Under the pieces are notes generated by a model. That model searched no databases and was not told the DNA's origin. It was given only the letters and a program-made list of their open reading frames with translations. The position numbers were made by a program, and so were the translations under genes. This document shows, piece by piece, positions 23,295 to 32,189 of a DNA stretch of 53,290 nt (position 1 is its first letter; each line of letters starts with the position of its first letter). The stretch covers positions 1 through 53,290 of the forward strand of contig NZ_JAGSOH010000041.1 of the NCBI RefSeq assembly GCF_018139625.1, written 5' to 3'. This stretch comes from Actinospica acidithermotolerans. GTDB taxonomy: Bacteria > Actinomycetota > Actinomycetes > Streptomycetales > Catenulisporaceae.

Positions 23295-23313
23295 CTGGAG
23301 TTCTACTCTCCAG
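23295..23313 (+). promoter_or_regulatory. Hairpin hiding the only SD-like sequence of the hydrolase gene
   Basis: CTGGAG (23295-23300) and CTCCAG (23308-23313) form a 6-bp stem with a 7-base loop, ending 3 bases before the ATG. GGAG in the left arm is the only SD-like sequence, 16 bases upstream of the start, so pairing would both mask it and bring it closer to the start. Confidence 0.35.
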
Positions 23314-23316
23314 CGC

Positions 23317-24996
23317 ATGCCCATCACCCGCAGAAAGCTTCTCCTCTCCGCCGCCGCGCTGCCGGCGGCCCAGGCGGCCCTCGGCGCCCTGTCCGCGTCA
23401 CCCGCCGCGGCCGCGAGCGCCGCCGGCGATGTCGTCGGCAAGATCACGGTCGGCTACCAGGGCTGGTTCGCGTGCATCGGCGACGGCGCCCCGATCGACG
23501 CCTGGTGGCACTGGAGCCAGAACGAGGCGCAGCCGCCGTCGCCGAGCAACCAGAACCTCAAGGCCTGGCCGGACATGACGATCTACGACACCGGATACAC
23601 CACCGCGTACGCGAACCTCAACAACGGCGGCGCGCCGAACCTCTTCTCCTCATACGACCAGCAGGTCATCGACGCGCACTGCTCGCTCATGCAGGCCAAC
23701 GCGATCGACACCATCGCGCTGCAGCGCTTCGACCCGAACGGCAGCGAGGGCCCGACCCGCAACGCGATCACCGCCAAGCTGAACACCTCGGCGCAGGCGC
23801 ATGGCCGCAAGTTCTACATCATGTACGACGCCACCGGCTGGACGAACATGGCCACCGAGATGCCCGCCGACTGGACGAACGTGATGTCGCAGTACACGTC
23901 GTCCTCCGCGTACGCGCACCAGAACGGCAAGCCGGTCGTCGGGATATGGGGCTTCGGCTTCAACGACGCCAACCACCCGTGGGCCGCGTCCGACTGCCTC
24001 TCCGTCATCCAGTGGTTCCAGAGCCAGGGCTGCTACGTGATGGGCGGCGTCCCGACCTACTGGCGCACCGGCGTCAACGACTCGCGCTCCGGCTACCTGA
24101 GCGTCTACTCGGCCTTCAACATGATCTCGCCGTGGATGGTGGGCCGGATCGGCACGTCGGCCGACTCGGACAGCTTCTACACGAACGTGAACGTCGGCGA
24201 TCAGGCCTACTGCAACGCGAACGGCATCGACTACCAGCCCTGCGTTCTGCCCGGCGACCTCTCGGCGAACCAGCGCGCGCACGGCGACTTCATGTGGGAG
24301 CAGTTCTACAACATGGTCCGCGTCGGCGCGCAGGGGATCTACATCTCCATGTTCGACGAGTTCGGCGAGGGCAACCAGATCGTCAACACCGCGCCGACCC
24401 AGGCGTACGTGCCGAGCAACTCGGGCCTCAACTCCCTCGACGAGGACGGCACCGCCTGCTCGGCGGACTACTACCTGCGGCTTACCGCGGACGGCGGACG
24501 GATGCTCAAGGGCCAGATCGCCCTGACGAACGTCCGCCCGACCCAGCCCGTCGTCAGCGGCGGCGGAACCACGCCCGGCACGAACCTCGCCCTGAACAAG
24601 CCGGCCACCGGCAGCGGGTACACCCAGGCCTACACGCCCGCGAACGCCGTGGACGGCAACACGAGCACCTATTGGGAAAGCACGGACAACGCCTTCCCGC
24701 AGTGGCTGCAGGTCGACCTGGGCTCGCCGGTCCCGGTCGGCAGGATCGTGATGGACCTGCCGCCGTCGACGTCGTGGGCAACGCGCACCCAGACGATCAC
24801 CATCCAGGGCAGCACCGACGGCTCGACGTACACGACCCTGGCGGCGTCCGCCGGGTATACGTTCAACCCGTCGACCGGCAACACCGCCACCGCCACGTTC
24901 GCGGCGGCCCCGGCCCGCTACGTGAAGCTCACCTTCACGGCCAACACCGGCTGGCCGGCGGGTCAGCTCTCGGAGTTGCAGGTGTACGGCAGCTAG
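23317..24996 (+). CDS. Secreted GH71/GH99-like glycoside hydrolase with C-terminal F5/8-type (CBM32-like) domain
   Basis: The 559-aa product has a twin-arginine signal (MPITRRKLLLSAAALPAAQ). The catalytic region (about 40-400) begins KITVGYQGWFACIGDGAPIDAWWHWSQ and holds TIALQRFDPNG, FYIMYDATGW, KPVVGIWGFGF and GIYISMFDEFGEGNQI, a (beta/alpha)8 pattern of the GH71/99-like xylosidase/arabinosidase group. After a Gly/Thr linker, residues about 420-559 (NLALNKPATGSGYTQAYTPA, then AVDGNTSTYWES, WLQVDLGSPVPVGRIVMDLP and RYVKLTFTANTG) are a discoidin/F5-8 carbohydrate-binding domain. It acts on an extracellular polysaccharide; pentose release would suit the ara locus downstream, but this is inference. 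Confidence 0.85.
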   Translation: MPITRRKLLLSAAALPAAQAALGALSASPAAAASAAGDVVGKITVGYQGWFACIGDGAPIDAWWHWSQNEAQPPSPSNQNLKAWPDMTIYDTGYTTAYANLNNGGAPNLFSSYDQQVIDAHCSLMQANAIDTIALQRFDPNGSEGPTRNAITAKLNTSAQAHGRKFYIMYDATGWTNMATEMPADWTNVMSQYTSSSAYAHQNGKPVVGIWGFGFNDANHPWAASDCLSVIQWFQSQGCYVMGGVPTYWRTGVNDSRSGYLSVYSAFNMISPWMVGRIGTSADSDSFYTNVNVGDQAYCNANGIDYQPCVLPGDLSANQRAHGDFMWEQFYNMVRVGAQGIYISMFDEFGEGNQIVNTAPTQAYVPSNSGLNSLDEDGTACSADYYLRLTADGGRMLKGQIALTNVRPTQPVVSGGGTTPGTNLALNKPATGSGYTQAYTPANAVDGNTSTYWESTDNAFPQWLQVDLGSPVPVGRIVMDLPPSTSWATRTQTITIQGSTDGSTYTTLAASAGYTFNPSTGNTATATFAAAPARYVKLTFTANTGWPAGQLSELQVYGS

Positions 24997-25006
24997 ACGC
25001 GTCTAG
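24993..25006. repeat. 14-bp palindrome over the hydrolase stop codon
   Basis: CTAGACGCGTCTAG is perfectly self-complementary and contains the TAG stop at 24994-24996. Its role is unknown. Confidence 0.5.
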
Positions 25007-25081
25007 AGCGGGCCGTCGTAGCCGTATCGTCGTCACCCCGAGACGAGACCGGGCGCCGACCGGTCGTCCGGCGCGATCCCC

Positions 25082-25141
25082 GGACACGACGGACCGGGCC
25101 GGCTCACTCCGCTCGCCGCCGGCCCGGTCCTGCTCGTGTCC
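25082..25141. terminator. Bidirectional terminator hairpin between hydrolase and ABC operon
   Basis: GGACCGGGCCGGC (25091-25103) pairs exactly with GCCGGCCCGGTCC (25118-25130). An outer GGACACGA (25082-25089) pairs with TCGTGTCC (25134-25141), giving a 21-bp stem with a small asymmetric bulge and a 14-base loop. It lies between convergent genes, 10 bases beyond the ABC ATPase stop codon. Confidence 0.8.
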
Positions 25142-25150
25142 TTCGACGCG

Positions 25151-25996
25151 TCACGCCATCCGGTACTCGGCGTGGACGAGTTCGAGGAGCTCGGCGACCG
25201 AGGTCTCGGCCGTCGGGCGGTCGAAGGTGATCTCCCCGTGCTGCAGGAGGTTCACCCGGTCGCAGACGTCCATGACCTGGCTGTAGTTGTGCGCGATCAG
25301 GATGATCGCCAGGTCGCCGCGCTGCCGCAGCCGGTCGATCAGACGCAGGATCTGACCGCCTTCGCGGGCGCCCATCGCGGCTAGGGGCTCGTCGAGCAGG
25401 AGCACCTTGGCGGCCGTGTTGACCGCGCGGGCGACCGCGATGGCCTGGCGCTGGCCGCCGGACAGCGCTCTGACCTCGGCGCTGACGGAGGGGATGTTGA
25501 TGCCGACCTCGGCCAGTGCGTCGACCGCCCGCCGCCGCATCGCCCCGTGCCGCAGGAACGGACCTGCGGTCAGCTCCTTGTTGAGGAAGAAGTTGAGGTA
25601 CACCGGCAGCTCGTCGACCAGCGCGAGGTCCTGGTACACGGTCTCGACGCCCAGCGAGCGCGCGTGCGCGACCGAGCGCAGGGAGACCTCCTCGCCGCCG
25701 AGGACGATCCTGCCGGAGTCCGGCCGGTGGAAGCCGGTGATGATCTTGATCAGGGTCGACTTGCCGGCGCCGTTGTCGCCGAGCAGGCCGAGCACCTCGC
25801 CGGCGCGCACGTGCAGGTTGATGTCGCGCAGCGCGGTGACCGGGCCGAAGCGCTTTGAGATGCCCTCCACGCGCAGGGCCTCGGCGCCCGGCCCGGACGC
25901 GCCCGGACCGGATTCGGTCCCGGCACCGTTCTCGTCCGGGGCCGCGGCCTGATGCGGCACGTCGGCGCCCGGGGTGTCCGTCTCCTCCTCGCTCAT
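25151..25996 (-). CDS. CUT2 sugar ABC transporter ATPase, single-domain
   Basis: The 281-aa product is one nucleotide-binding domain of the ribose/xylose type, with a 40-residue acidic N-terminal extension. Walker A is GDNGAGKST, the Q-loop VYQDLAL, the signature LSGGQRQAI and Walker B VLLLDEPLAAMG, followed by the switch His in LIAHNYSQ. Unlike the ATPase of the neighbouring importer it has only one domain and should work as a homodimer, like the FrcA type. It overlaps the permease gene upstream by 4 bases (ATGA) and closes the 12-kb arabinose locus. Confidence 0.92.
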   Translation of the reverse strand: MSEEETDTPGADVPHQAAAPDENGAGTESGPGASGPGAEALRVEGISKRFGPVTALRDINLHVRAGEVLGLLGDNGAGKSTLIKIITGFHRPDSGRIVLGGEEVSLRSVAHARSLGVETVYQDLALVDELPVYLNFFLNKELTAGPFLRHGAMRRRAVDALAEVGINIPSVSAEVRALSGGQRQAIAVARAVNTAAKVLLLDEPLAAMGAREGGQILRLIDRLRQRGDLAIILIAHNYSQVMDVCDRVNLLQHGEITFDRPTAETSVAELLELVHAEYRMA

Positions 25997-27009
25997 CGCA
26001 GGTACTTCCTTCGCAGGCTCGAGATGTACACGTTGAGCAGCATCGCGGCGACCACGGCCACGCCGATCACGACGTCGAACGCGTACGCGTTGACGCCGGT
26101 CAGGGTGAAGCCGTTCTGGATGATCGCCAGCAGGACGGCGCCGAACAGCGCGCCGATCACGGTGCCGGAACCGCCCAGCAGCGCCGTGCCGCCGATGACC
26201 GCGGCGGCCACGGCCATGAACATCATCTGGGATCCGCCGCTGGTGGGGTCGAAGGAGCCGACCCGCACCTGGTCCACGATTCCGGCCAGCCCGGCGAAGA
26301 GGCTGGTCAGCATGAACGTCGCGACCTTCACGCGGTTGACCTTGATGCCGGACTCCGCCGCGCTCAGCGGGTTGCCGCCGGCGGCCTGCGCGTACACCCC
26401 GTACTTGGTGTACGACAGCGCCACCTGCATCAGGACGATGATGAGCAGGGCCCAGACCAGCTCCGACCAGCGCCAGCCGCCGAGCACGTCGGCCAGCGTG
26501 CCGGTCAGCGGCGGGGGAGTGGGCTCCGCGTTCGACTGGATGTAGGTCATGCCCTCGAGGAAGAAGCCCATGCCGAGCGTCGTGATGAACGAGGACAGGT
26601 TGAAGACCGTGCGGATCAGGCCATTGACCAGGCCGATGCCCATCGACACGAGGATCGCCAGCACCAGCGAGAGCGGAACGTCCAGGCCCTGGTTGTAGAA
26701 GGCCATCATGACGAAGGGCACGAAGGTGTAGGTGAAGCCGGCCGACAGGTCGATCTCGCCGCAGATCAGCAGCATCGACTCGCCCGCGGCGATGATCGCC
26801 CAGGGCGCGAAGTACTGCATGATGATGTGGTAGTTGTTCGTGGTGTTGAACGCCGAGCCGTAGCTTCCCAGCGAGAAGTACGCGAACGCGGCGATCGTCA
26901 CCAGCACGATGCTCAGCTCGCGGCGCCGCAGCAGGCCTGTGCCGAACCCGGTCCGGGCGGCGGGGGCCGACGGTGCGGAGCGCGTGAGCTGAGGGGTTTG
27001 CTGTGCCAT
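25993..27009 (-). CDS. CUT2 sugar ABC transporter permease (second importer)
   Basis: The 338-aa product is a RbsC/XylH-family inner-membrane permease. It has around ten hydrophobic segments, the conserved ESMLLICGEIDLSAG loop (family G-G-I-D-L-S-V-G) and the YAAGGNP-type cytoplasmic loop (YGVYAQAAGGNPLSAAESGI) that contacts the ATPase, and it ends in SLRRKYLR. ATG 27009 has GGAGAG at 6-base spacing; the longer frame upstream runs into the binding-protein gene. With the binding protein and ATPase on either side it makes a full importer. Confidence 0.92.
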   Translation of the reverse strand: MAQQTPQLTRSAPSAPAARTGFGTGLLRRRELSIVLVTIAAFAYFSLGSYGSAFNTTNNYHIIMQYFAPWAIIAAGESMLLICGEIDLSAGFTYTFVPFVMMAFYNQGLDVPLSLVLAILVSMGIGLVNGLIRTVFNLSSFITTLGMGFFLEGMTYIQSNAEPTPPPLTGTLADVLGGWRWSELVWALLIIVLMQVALSYTKYGVYAQAAGGNPLSAAESGIKVNRVKVATFMLTSLFAGLAGIVDQVRVGSFDPTSGGSQMMFMAVAAAVIGGTALLGGSGTVIGALFGAVLLAIIQNGFTLTGVNAYAFDVVIGVAVVAAMLLNVYISSLRRKYLR

Positions 27010-27031
27010 GAATCTCTCCAGGCCTCTGGAC

Positions 27032-28177
27032 CTAGCTCTGGACGGTGGACGGCGCGGGCAGGCCGATCGAGCTGGGCATCGGGACGACCGCCTTGTTGGC
27101 GCCGCCCTCGATCCAGCTCTTCGAGCTCGCATACGGGCTGACGTTCTCCGAGGTGACGAAGGTCAGGCCGGTGTCCGTGGCCGGCGGGAAGACCAGCGTG
27201 CCGGTCATCCGGTACATGAACATGTACAGCACCGGCAGGAACCCCTGCAGGTACGCCGACTGGTCGATGGTGAAGTCCAGCGCGCCGGAGCTCACGCCGG
27301 TGATGGAGTCCGCGAGCAGGTCGTAGCCGCCCGCGTGGACCTGGCCCTTGATGCCGTACTTGGAGATCATCTCGGCGATCGACGCGGTCGAGCCGGCGTC
27401 CACCGCGTAGATGCCCTTCGCGGCCTTCAGGCCCTGGTAGGCCGACTCCATCGCCGAGAGCTCGTCGGCCTGCGCGGCGCCGGTGTCCACCGTGTGCACG
27501 GTCACGCCGGGCGCCTTGGCCGCGAGGGCGGCCTTGAGTCCGTCGAGGCGCGGCTGCACGTTGAGCGAGCCGGGCTGGGAGATGCCGACCAGGATGTCGC
27601 CCGAGGTGACCTCCGTGGCGATCTTCAGGCCCATCTGGTAGCCGGACTGGTAGAGGTCCTGGCCGACGTAGGCGAGCGCGTAGTTGCCGGAGGCGTTGGC
27701 GTTGTACGCGATCACCGGGATGCCCGCCGCGAGCGCCGCCTTGGTGGGGGCGATGAACGCGTTGGAGTCGGTGAGCGGGATCGCGATCCCGGCCACGTTG
27801 GCGGAGATCGCGGTCTCGAAGGCGCTGACCATCTCGGAGACCACGCCGTTCTCCGAACCCGTCCAGGTGGGCGCGGGCAGCCCGAGCAGGCTCGCCGCGT
27901 CCTTCATGCCGCTCTGGGTGGGTGCGAAGAAGGAGTTGGTGGTGACGTGGTTGATGAAGGCGAACTTCCAGGCCGAGGTCTTCGGGAAGTCGCCGATGCT
28001 GCCGGTGGAGCTCGAGGTGCGGCTGCTGCTGCACGCGGCCAGCGCCGTGGCGGCCAGCGCCGCCCCGCCGCCGAGGCCGAGCGCCCGCAGCACGGACCGC
28101 CGCTCGAGCGACCCGCCCTCCGCGCCGGTGGTGGCCGGCGCGGAGGGGAATTCCTGTCCTGCTATCGATCCAGACAT
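27032..28177 (-). CDS. Sugar ABC transporter substrate-binding lipoprotein (second importer)
   Basis: The 381-aa product has twin-arginine residues (LERRSVLRALGLGGG) and a lipobox (ALAAC), so it is a lipid-anchored binding protein possibly exported by Tat. The mature part follows the type I periplasmic-binding (RbsB-like) fold: FAFINHVTTNSFFAPTQSGM, AGIAIPLTDSNAFIAPTKAA, IPVIAYNANASGNYALAYVG and GISQPGSLNVQPRLDGLKAA. AGAGG lies 8 bases before ATG 28177. Placed in the ara locus, it probably binds arabinose, an arabino-oligosaccharide or another pentose. Confidence 0.9.
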   Translation of the reverse strand: MSGSIAGQEFPSAPATTGAEGGSLERRSVLRALGLGGGAALAATALAACSSSRTSSSTGSIGDFPKTSAWKFAFINHVTTNSFFAPTQSGMKDAASLLGLPAPTWTGSENGVVSEMVSAFETAISANVAGIAIPLTDSNAFIAPTKAALAAGIPVIAYNANASGNYALAYVGQDLYQSGYQMGLKIATEVTSGDILVGISQPGSLNVQPRLDGLKAALAAKAPGVTVHTVDTGAAQADELSAMESAYQGLKAAKGIYAVDAGSTASIAEMISKYGIKGQVHAGGYDLLADSITGVSSGALDFTIDQSAYLQGFLPVLYMFMYRMTGTLVFPPATDTGLTFVTSENVSPYASSKSWIEGGANKAVVPMPSSIGLPAPSTVQS

Positions 28178-28263
28178 GAAGCAGACCTCTTCGTCGCTGT
28201 GTGTCGGCTGATAAGTCAGTGGTGACAGTATTCAGTTGTTATGTGGGTTTATATTCCTCGGCG
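28178..28263 (-). promoter_or_regulatory. A+T-rich gap between the two importers, possible internal promoter
   Basis: These 86 bases are the most A+T-rich stretch of the locus (for example GAATATAAACCCACATAAC on the minus strand). They separate the first importer's permease from the second binding-protein gene, while most other junctions in the locus overlap or nearly touch. A promoter for the second importer is plausible, but no clear -35/-10 pair was fixed. Confidence 0.35.
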
Positions 28264-29283
28264 TCAGCGTCTGCTGCCGCCGAAGTACTGGGCCCTGATC
28301 CGGTCGGCCAGGATCGCGACGCCGAGCACCACGCCCTGCGCGACGGTCTGGTAGTACTCGCTCACGTTCACGGCGTTGAGGCCGTTGGTGATGAGCTCGA
28401 GCAGGATCGCGCCGGCCGCGATGCCGACGATCCGGCCCTCGCCGCCGAACAGGGACACGCCGCCGACGACGGCCGCCGCGATCGCGGTCAGCTCGTAGCC
28501 CGAGGCGGCCACCGACGGGTCGGCGACGCCGAGCCGTCCGATGATCAGGATGCCGACGAGGCCGGCGAGCGTGGAGCTGACCACGTAGGTGCTGGTGACC
28601 CGGCGCTTGACCGGGATGCCGGCCAGCCGGGCGGCCTCCGCGTTGCCGCCGACCGCGTAGATCTGCCGGCCCACGTAGGTGCGCTCCAGGGCGAACCAGG
28701 TCGCCACGGCCACGACGAGGAAGATCAGCGCGGGGACCGGCACCGGGCCGACGTAGTACAGCGACAGGTCGCCGAAGATGTTGGACATGCCGGTGATCGG
28801 GGTTCCCGAGGTGACCGACAGGGCCAGGCCCTTGCAGATCGTGAAGGTCACCAGGGTGATGACGAACGGCGGCACGTTCAGCTTGTTGACCATGGTGCCG
28901 TGCCACAGGCCGATCGCGGCGCAGACCGCCAGGGTCAGGACGATCGCCACCGGGCCCGGCAGGCCCTCGTTGACGTTGAACCAGCCGGCCAGGATGCCGG
29001 CGAAGCCCGCCAGGCCGCCGACCGACAGGTCGATGCCGCCGGTCAGGATGACGAAGGACTCGCCGATGGCCAGAATGCCGAACTCGGCCAGGTCGCGGCC
29101 CATCACCTGGAGGTTGTCGGTCGAATAGTAGGTGGGGGCCGCGATGGAGAACCCGATGAAGGCGACCAGGCAGGCCAGCACGACGCCGGCCTCCGGGGTC
29201 GCCGCGAGCTTGCGCAGCAGGTTCGAGCCGGCCGAGGGCGCGGCCGCCGGCGCGTCGGCTGGGGTCAGAGTCGGGGCGCTCAC
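28264..29283 (-). CDS. CUT2 sugar ABC transporter permease (first importer)
   Basis: The 339-aa RbsC/AraH-type permease has LAIGESFVILTGGIDLSVGGLAG, the strict G-G-I-D-L-S-V-G loop, YAVGGNAEAARLAGIPVKRR for ATPase contact, and a late GGVSLFGGEGRIVGIAAGA segment. About ten transmembrane helices are predicted. Its start overlaps the stop of the ATPase gene by 4 bases. It should form the channel of the first importer with the double-domain ATPase. Confidence 0.92.
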   Translation of the reverse strand: MSAPTLTPADAPAAAPSAGSNLLRKLAATPEAGVVLACLVAFIGFSIAAPTYYSTDNLQVMGRDLAEFGILAIGESFVILTGGIDLSVGGLAGFAGILAGWFNVNEGLPGPVAIVLTLAVCAAIGLWHGTMVNKLNVPPFVITLVTFTICKGLALSVTSGTPITGMSNIFGDLSLYYVGPVPVPALIFLVVAVATWFALERTYVGRQIYAVGGNAEAARLAGIPVKRRVTSTYVVSSTLAGLVGILIIGRLGVADPSVAASGYELTAIAAAVVGGVSLFGGEGRIVGIAAGAILLELITNGLNAVNVSEYYQTVAQGVVLGVAILADRIRAQYFGGSRR

Positions 29284-30860
29284 GTCGGGTTTCCGTTCAG
29301 CTCGGTGCGGGATTGCGCGACTCCGGTCGCCGCGGCGGTCATGATGTTCTCCTTGGTGGCATCGGCGCGTTCGATGACGGCGGCCACCCGGCCGCGGTGC
29401 ATCACCGCGATGCGGTGGCAGATCCAGAGCAGCTCCTCGAGCTCCGAGGAGGCGGCGACCACGGCCATGCCGGACTCGGCGGCCCGGTCGATCAGCTCGT
29501 AGATCTGCGCCTTCGAGCCGACGTCCACGCCGCGGGTCGGCTCGTCCAGCAGCAGCAGCCTCGGCTCGGCCGCGAAGGCCCGGCCGAAGATCGCGCGCTG
29601 CTGGTTGCCGCCGGAGAGCGAGCCGATCGGCTGGTCCACGGACTGCATGCGCACCTTGACGTTGTCGGTGATCTTCACGGCCTCGGCGCGCAGCCTGCGC
29701 GGCCCGAGCACGCCGCGGCTGCTGATCCGCCGCAGCACGCTGACCGTGACGTTGTCCCGGATCGGGGCGAACAGCACGAGCGACTGCTGCTTGCGGTCCT
29801 CCGGGATCATCGCGATCCCGGCCGCCACGCCCTGCTCGGCGTTCTTCGGTGCGTAGGTCTTGCCGGCCAGCGTCATCGACCCGCCGGTCGACGGCTGCGC
29901 GCCCGCGATGGTGTGGATCAGCCTGCTGCGACCCGAGCCCATCAGCCCGGCGATGCCGAGGATCTCGCCCTCGCGCACCGTCAGGTCCACCGGGCCGAGG
30001 CCGTCCGCGGTGAGGTCGGTGATCTCCAGCAGCGTCGGGGCGCTCGCCGGCGCGTTCTTCGGCTCGCTGTGCGCGACCTCGTTGCCGACCATCTCGCGGA
30101 TGAGCCGGTCCTCGGTCGCCTCCTCGGGCGTCAGGTCCGCGACCAGCCGGCCGTTGCGCAGCACGATCACCCGGTCGGCGATCTCCCGCACCTCGTCAAG
30201 CCGGTGCCCGATGAACAGCACCGCGCCGCCCTGATCGGCGGCCCGCCGGGCCAGGTCCAGCACCAGTCGGGCCTCGACCGGGCCGAGCGAGGAGGTCGGC
30301 TCGTCCAGGATCAGCAGCTTGGGCTCGCGGCCCCAGCCCTTGGCGATCTCGATCAACTGGCGGGCGGGCACCGGCAGTTCGCGCACGGCGCGGCGCACCG
30401 GGATCGTCGCCGGGTCGAGGCCGATCGCGGCGAGCATCGCCTCTGCGGCGCGCCGTTGCGCCCCGCGGTCGACCACGACCCGGCGGCGCGAGTCCGCCGG
30501 CCGTCGGCCGAGCAGCAGGTTCTCCGCCACCGAGAGCTGTCCGACCAGCGGGAACTCCTGGGAGACCAGGGACACCCCGAGCCGCGCGGACTCGGCCGTG
30601 GAGCCGGCGACCAGCTCCTGCCCGTCGATCTCGATCTCGCCTCCGTCGCGGCGCACAGACCCGGCCAGGGTGCCCATCAGCGTGGACTTGCCCGCGCCGT
30701 TCTCGCCCACCACGCCGACCACCTGGCCGGCGTAGAGGTCGAGCTCGGGCAGGTCCAGCACGCGCACCGGGCCGTAGGTCTTGTGAACCCCCCTCAGCCG
30801 CGCGACGACCGCGCGGCCGAGGGAGGGCGCCGACTTCTCGAGAGTCGGTTCCACTGTCAT
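29280..30860 (-). CDS. Sugar ABC transporter ATPase, double-domain (AraG/RbsA type)
   Basis: The 526-aa product carries two nucleotide-binding domains. Domain 1: Walker A GENGAGKST, Q-loop VSQEFPL, a degenerate signature ELPVPARQL and Walker B LLILDEPTS. Domain 2: an altered Walker A (GLMGSGRSR), signature LSGGNQQRA and Walker B LLLLDEPTRGVDVG. This asymmetry is normal for AraG/RbsA proteins. The start lies 3 bases after the binding-protein stop. By position it energises pentose, probably L-arabinose, import. Confidence 0.92.
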   Translation of the reverse strand: MTVEPTLEKSAPSLGRAVVARLRGVHKTYGPVRVLDLPELDLYAGQVVGVVGENGAGKSTLMGTLAGSVRRDGGEIEIDGQELVAGSTAESARLGVSLVSQEFPLVGQLSVAENLLLGRRPADSRRRVVVDRGAQRRAAEAMLAAIGLDPATIPVRRAVRELPVPARQLIEIAKGWGREPKLLILDEPTSSLGPVEARLVLDLARRAADQGGAVLFIGHRLDEVREIADRVIVLRNGRLVADLTPEEATEDRLIREMVGNEVAHSEPKNAPASAPTLLEITDLTADGLGPVDLTVREGEILGIAGLMGSGRSRLIHTIAGAQPSTGGSMTLAGKTYAPKNAEQGVAAGIAMIPEDRKQQSLVLFAPIRDNVTVSVLRRISSRGVLGPRRLRAEAVKITDNVKVRMQSVDQPIGSLSGGNQQRAIFGRAFAAEPRLLLLDEPTRGVDVGSKAQIYELIDRAAESGMAVVAASSELEELLWICHRIAVMHRGRVAAVIERADATKENIMTAAATGVAQSRTELNGNPT

Positions 30861-30862
30861 CG

Positions 30863-31996
30863 TCAGCCGATTCCGAGCTGGGTCTCGAGGGAGGTGTACT
30901 GCGAGTAGTCCGACTTGGTGATCACGCCGACGCCGGAGCTGAGCGTGGTGCCGTCCGACTCGAGGTAGGGCTTGACGATGGCCATCGTCGCGTCCGAGCC
31001 GAGGACCTTCTCCGCCGCCAGGATGTAGGCGCCGGTGTAGCCCTGGTAGTACGGCATCTGCGCGACGGTCGCGGCGATGGTGCCGGACTGGACCGCGGAC
31101 AGGGTGGCCGGGTCGGTGTCGTCGGAGACGATCGCGATCTGGCCGGTCTTGCCCGCCGTGGTGACGGCCTTGGCCAGGGCCGGGCCGTCGTAGGAGTAGA
31201 CGCCGTACAGGCCCTTGATGTCCGGGTGGTTGGCCAGGATCGTCTCGGCGTCCGACTGGGCGGTCGAGGCGGACAGGTTGTCGTTCTCGGTGACCGTCAC
31301 GTTGATGCTCGTGCCGGCCAGCGCCTGCTTGAAGCCGGCGATGCGCTCGGTCGCGTTGGCCGCGGTGAGCGAGCCGACCAGGATCGCGACGTTGCCCTTC
31401 CCGCCGAGCTCGGTCTTCATCGCCTCGCCGGCCTGGTAGCCGGCCTGCTCGTTCGGGGTGCCCAGGTAGAGGCCCTGCGCGGCGGTGCCGGGCAGCGGGG
31501 AGTCGATGGCGAGCACGAAGATGCCCTTGGACACGTCGGTCGCGATGGCGGACTTGGCCGACGCCGGGTCGATCGCGGAGATCGAGTAGCCGGTGATTCC
31601 CTTGCCGCGCAGCGACTCGAGCTCGGAGTCCTGCTCGGTCAGCGTGCCGTTCGGCGGCGCGTAGAAGATGCAGTTCGAGGAGCTGATGCCGAGGGCGGTG
31701 CAGCCCGCCTGGAAGCCGGTCTTGCCCGCGTTCCAGTAGTCGGCGGCCACGTTGACGACCATGGCGATGTTGACGCCGGACAGGCTCTTGCCCTTGAGCG
31801 CCGCGGCGATCTTAGTGTCCAGGGCGGTGAGGTTCGCGTCGTTGAACGACACGTTGCCCGTCAGGGTGACCGCCGCGGCCGTCGTGCTCGAGCTGGCGCT
31901 GGTGGTGCTTCCGCTTGACTTCGAGCAGCCGGCGGCGGTGAGCGCGATTATCAGTGCCGTGGCGGCAACGGCGGTCTGGTGTCGCTTGATCCTCAT
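30863..31996 (-). CDS. Sugar ABC transporter substrate-binding lipoprotein (first importer)
   Basis: The 377-aa product has a short basic start, a hydrophobic stretch and lipobox LTAAGC (Cys 24), a Ser/Thr-rich linker, then a RbsB-type fold: VNIAMVVNVAADYWNAGKTGF, GITGYSISAIDPASAKSAI, FVLAIDSPLPGTAAQGLYLG, GNVAILVGSLTAANATERI and GQIAIVSDDTDPATL. It comes first in the transporter half of the locus, after the araA hairpin, with AAGG about 10 bases before ATG 31996. Arabinose or a related pentose is the probable ligand. Confidence 0.9.
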   Translation of the reverse strand: MRIKRHQTAVAATALIIALTAAGCSKSSGSTTSASSSTTAAAVTLTGNVSFNDANLTALDTKIAAALKGKSLSGVNIAMVVNVAADYWNAGKTGFQAGCTALGISSSNCIFYAPPNGTLTEQDSELESLRGKGITGYSISAIDPASAKSAIATDVSKGIFVLAIDSPLPGTAAQGLYLGTPNEQAGYQAGEAMKTELGGKGNVAILVGSLTAANATERIAGFKQALAGTSINVTVTENDNLSASTAQSDAETILANHPDIKGLYGVYSYDGPALAKAVTTAGKTGQIAIVSDDTDPATLSAVQSGTIAATVAQMPYYQGYTGAYILAAEKVLGSDATMAIVKPYLESDGTTLSSGVGVITKSDYSQYTSLETQLGIG

Positions 31997-32140
31997 TGAT
32001 CAGTGCCCTTCGAGAGTGTGAGGGTTGGTGGTGCTGGAAAAGTGGGTGGTGCCTCGGTTCTCGTGGTGCGCTTTGGTGCGAGGTGGAGCGAATGGTGCCG
32101 GTGGTGCGTCCCGCCGGGAATGCGGCGGAAGTCTTTGGGG

Positions 32141-32186
32141 AGCGCGGGCGGCGGGGGGTGTGCGGCCCTCGCCCGCCGCCCGCGCT
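32141..32186 (-). terminator. Perfect 15-bp hairpin just after araA
   Basis: AGCGCGGGCGGCGGG (32141-32155) and CCCGCCGCCCGCGCT (32172-32186) are exact complements with a 16-base loop, three bases beyond the araA stop codon in the direction of transcription. There is no T-run on the minus strand. It may partly terminate transcription, or protect the araBDA message and lower expression of the importer genes. Confidence 0.7.
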
Positions 32187-32189
32187 GGT

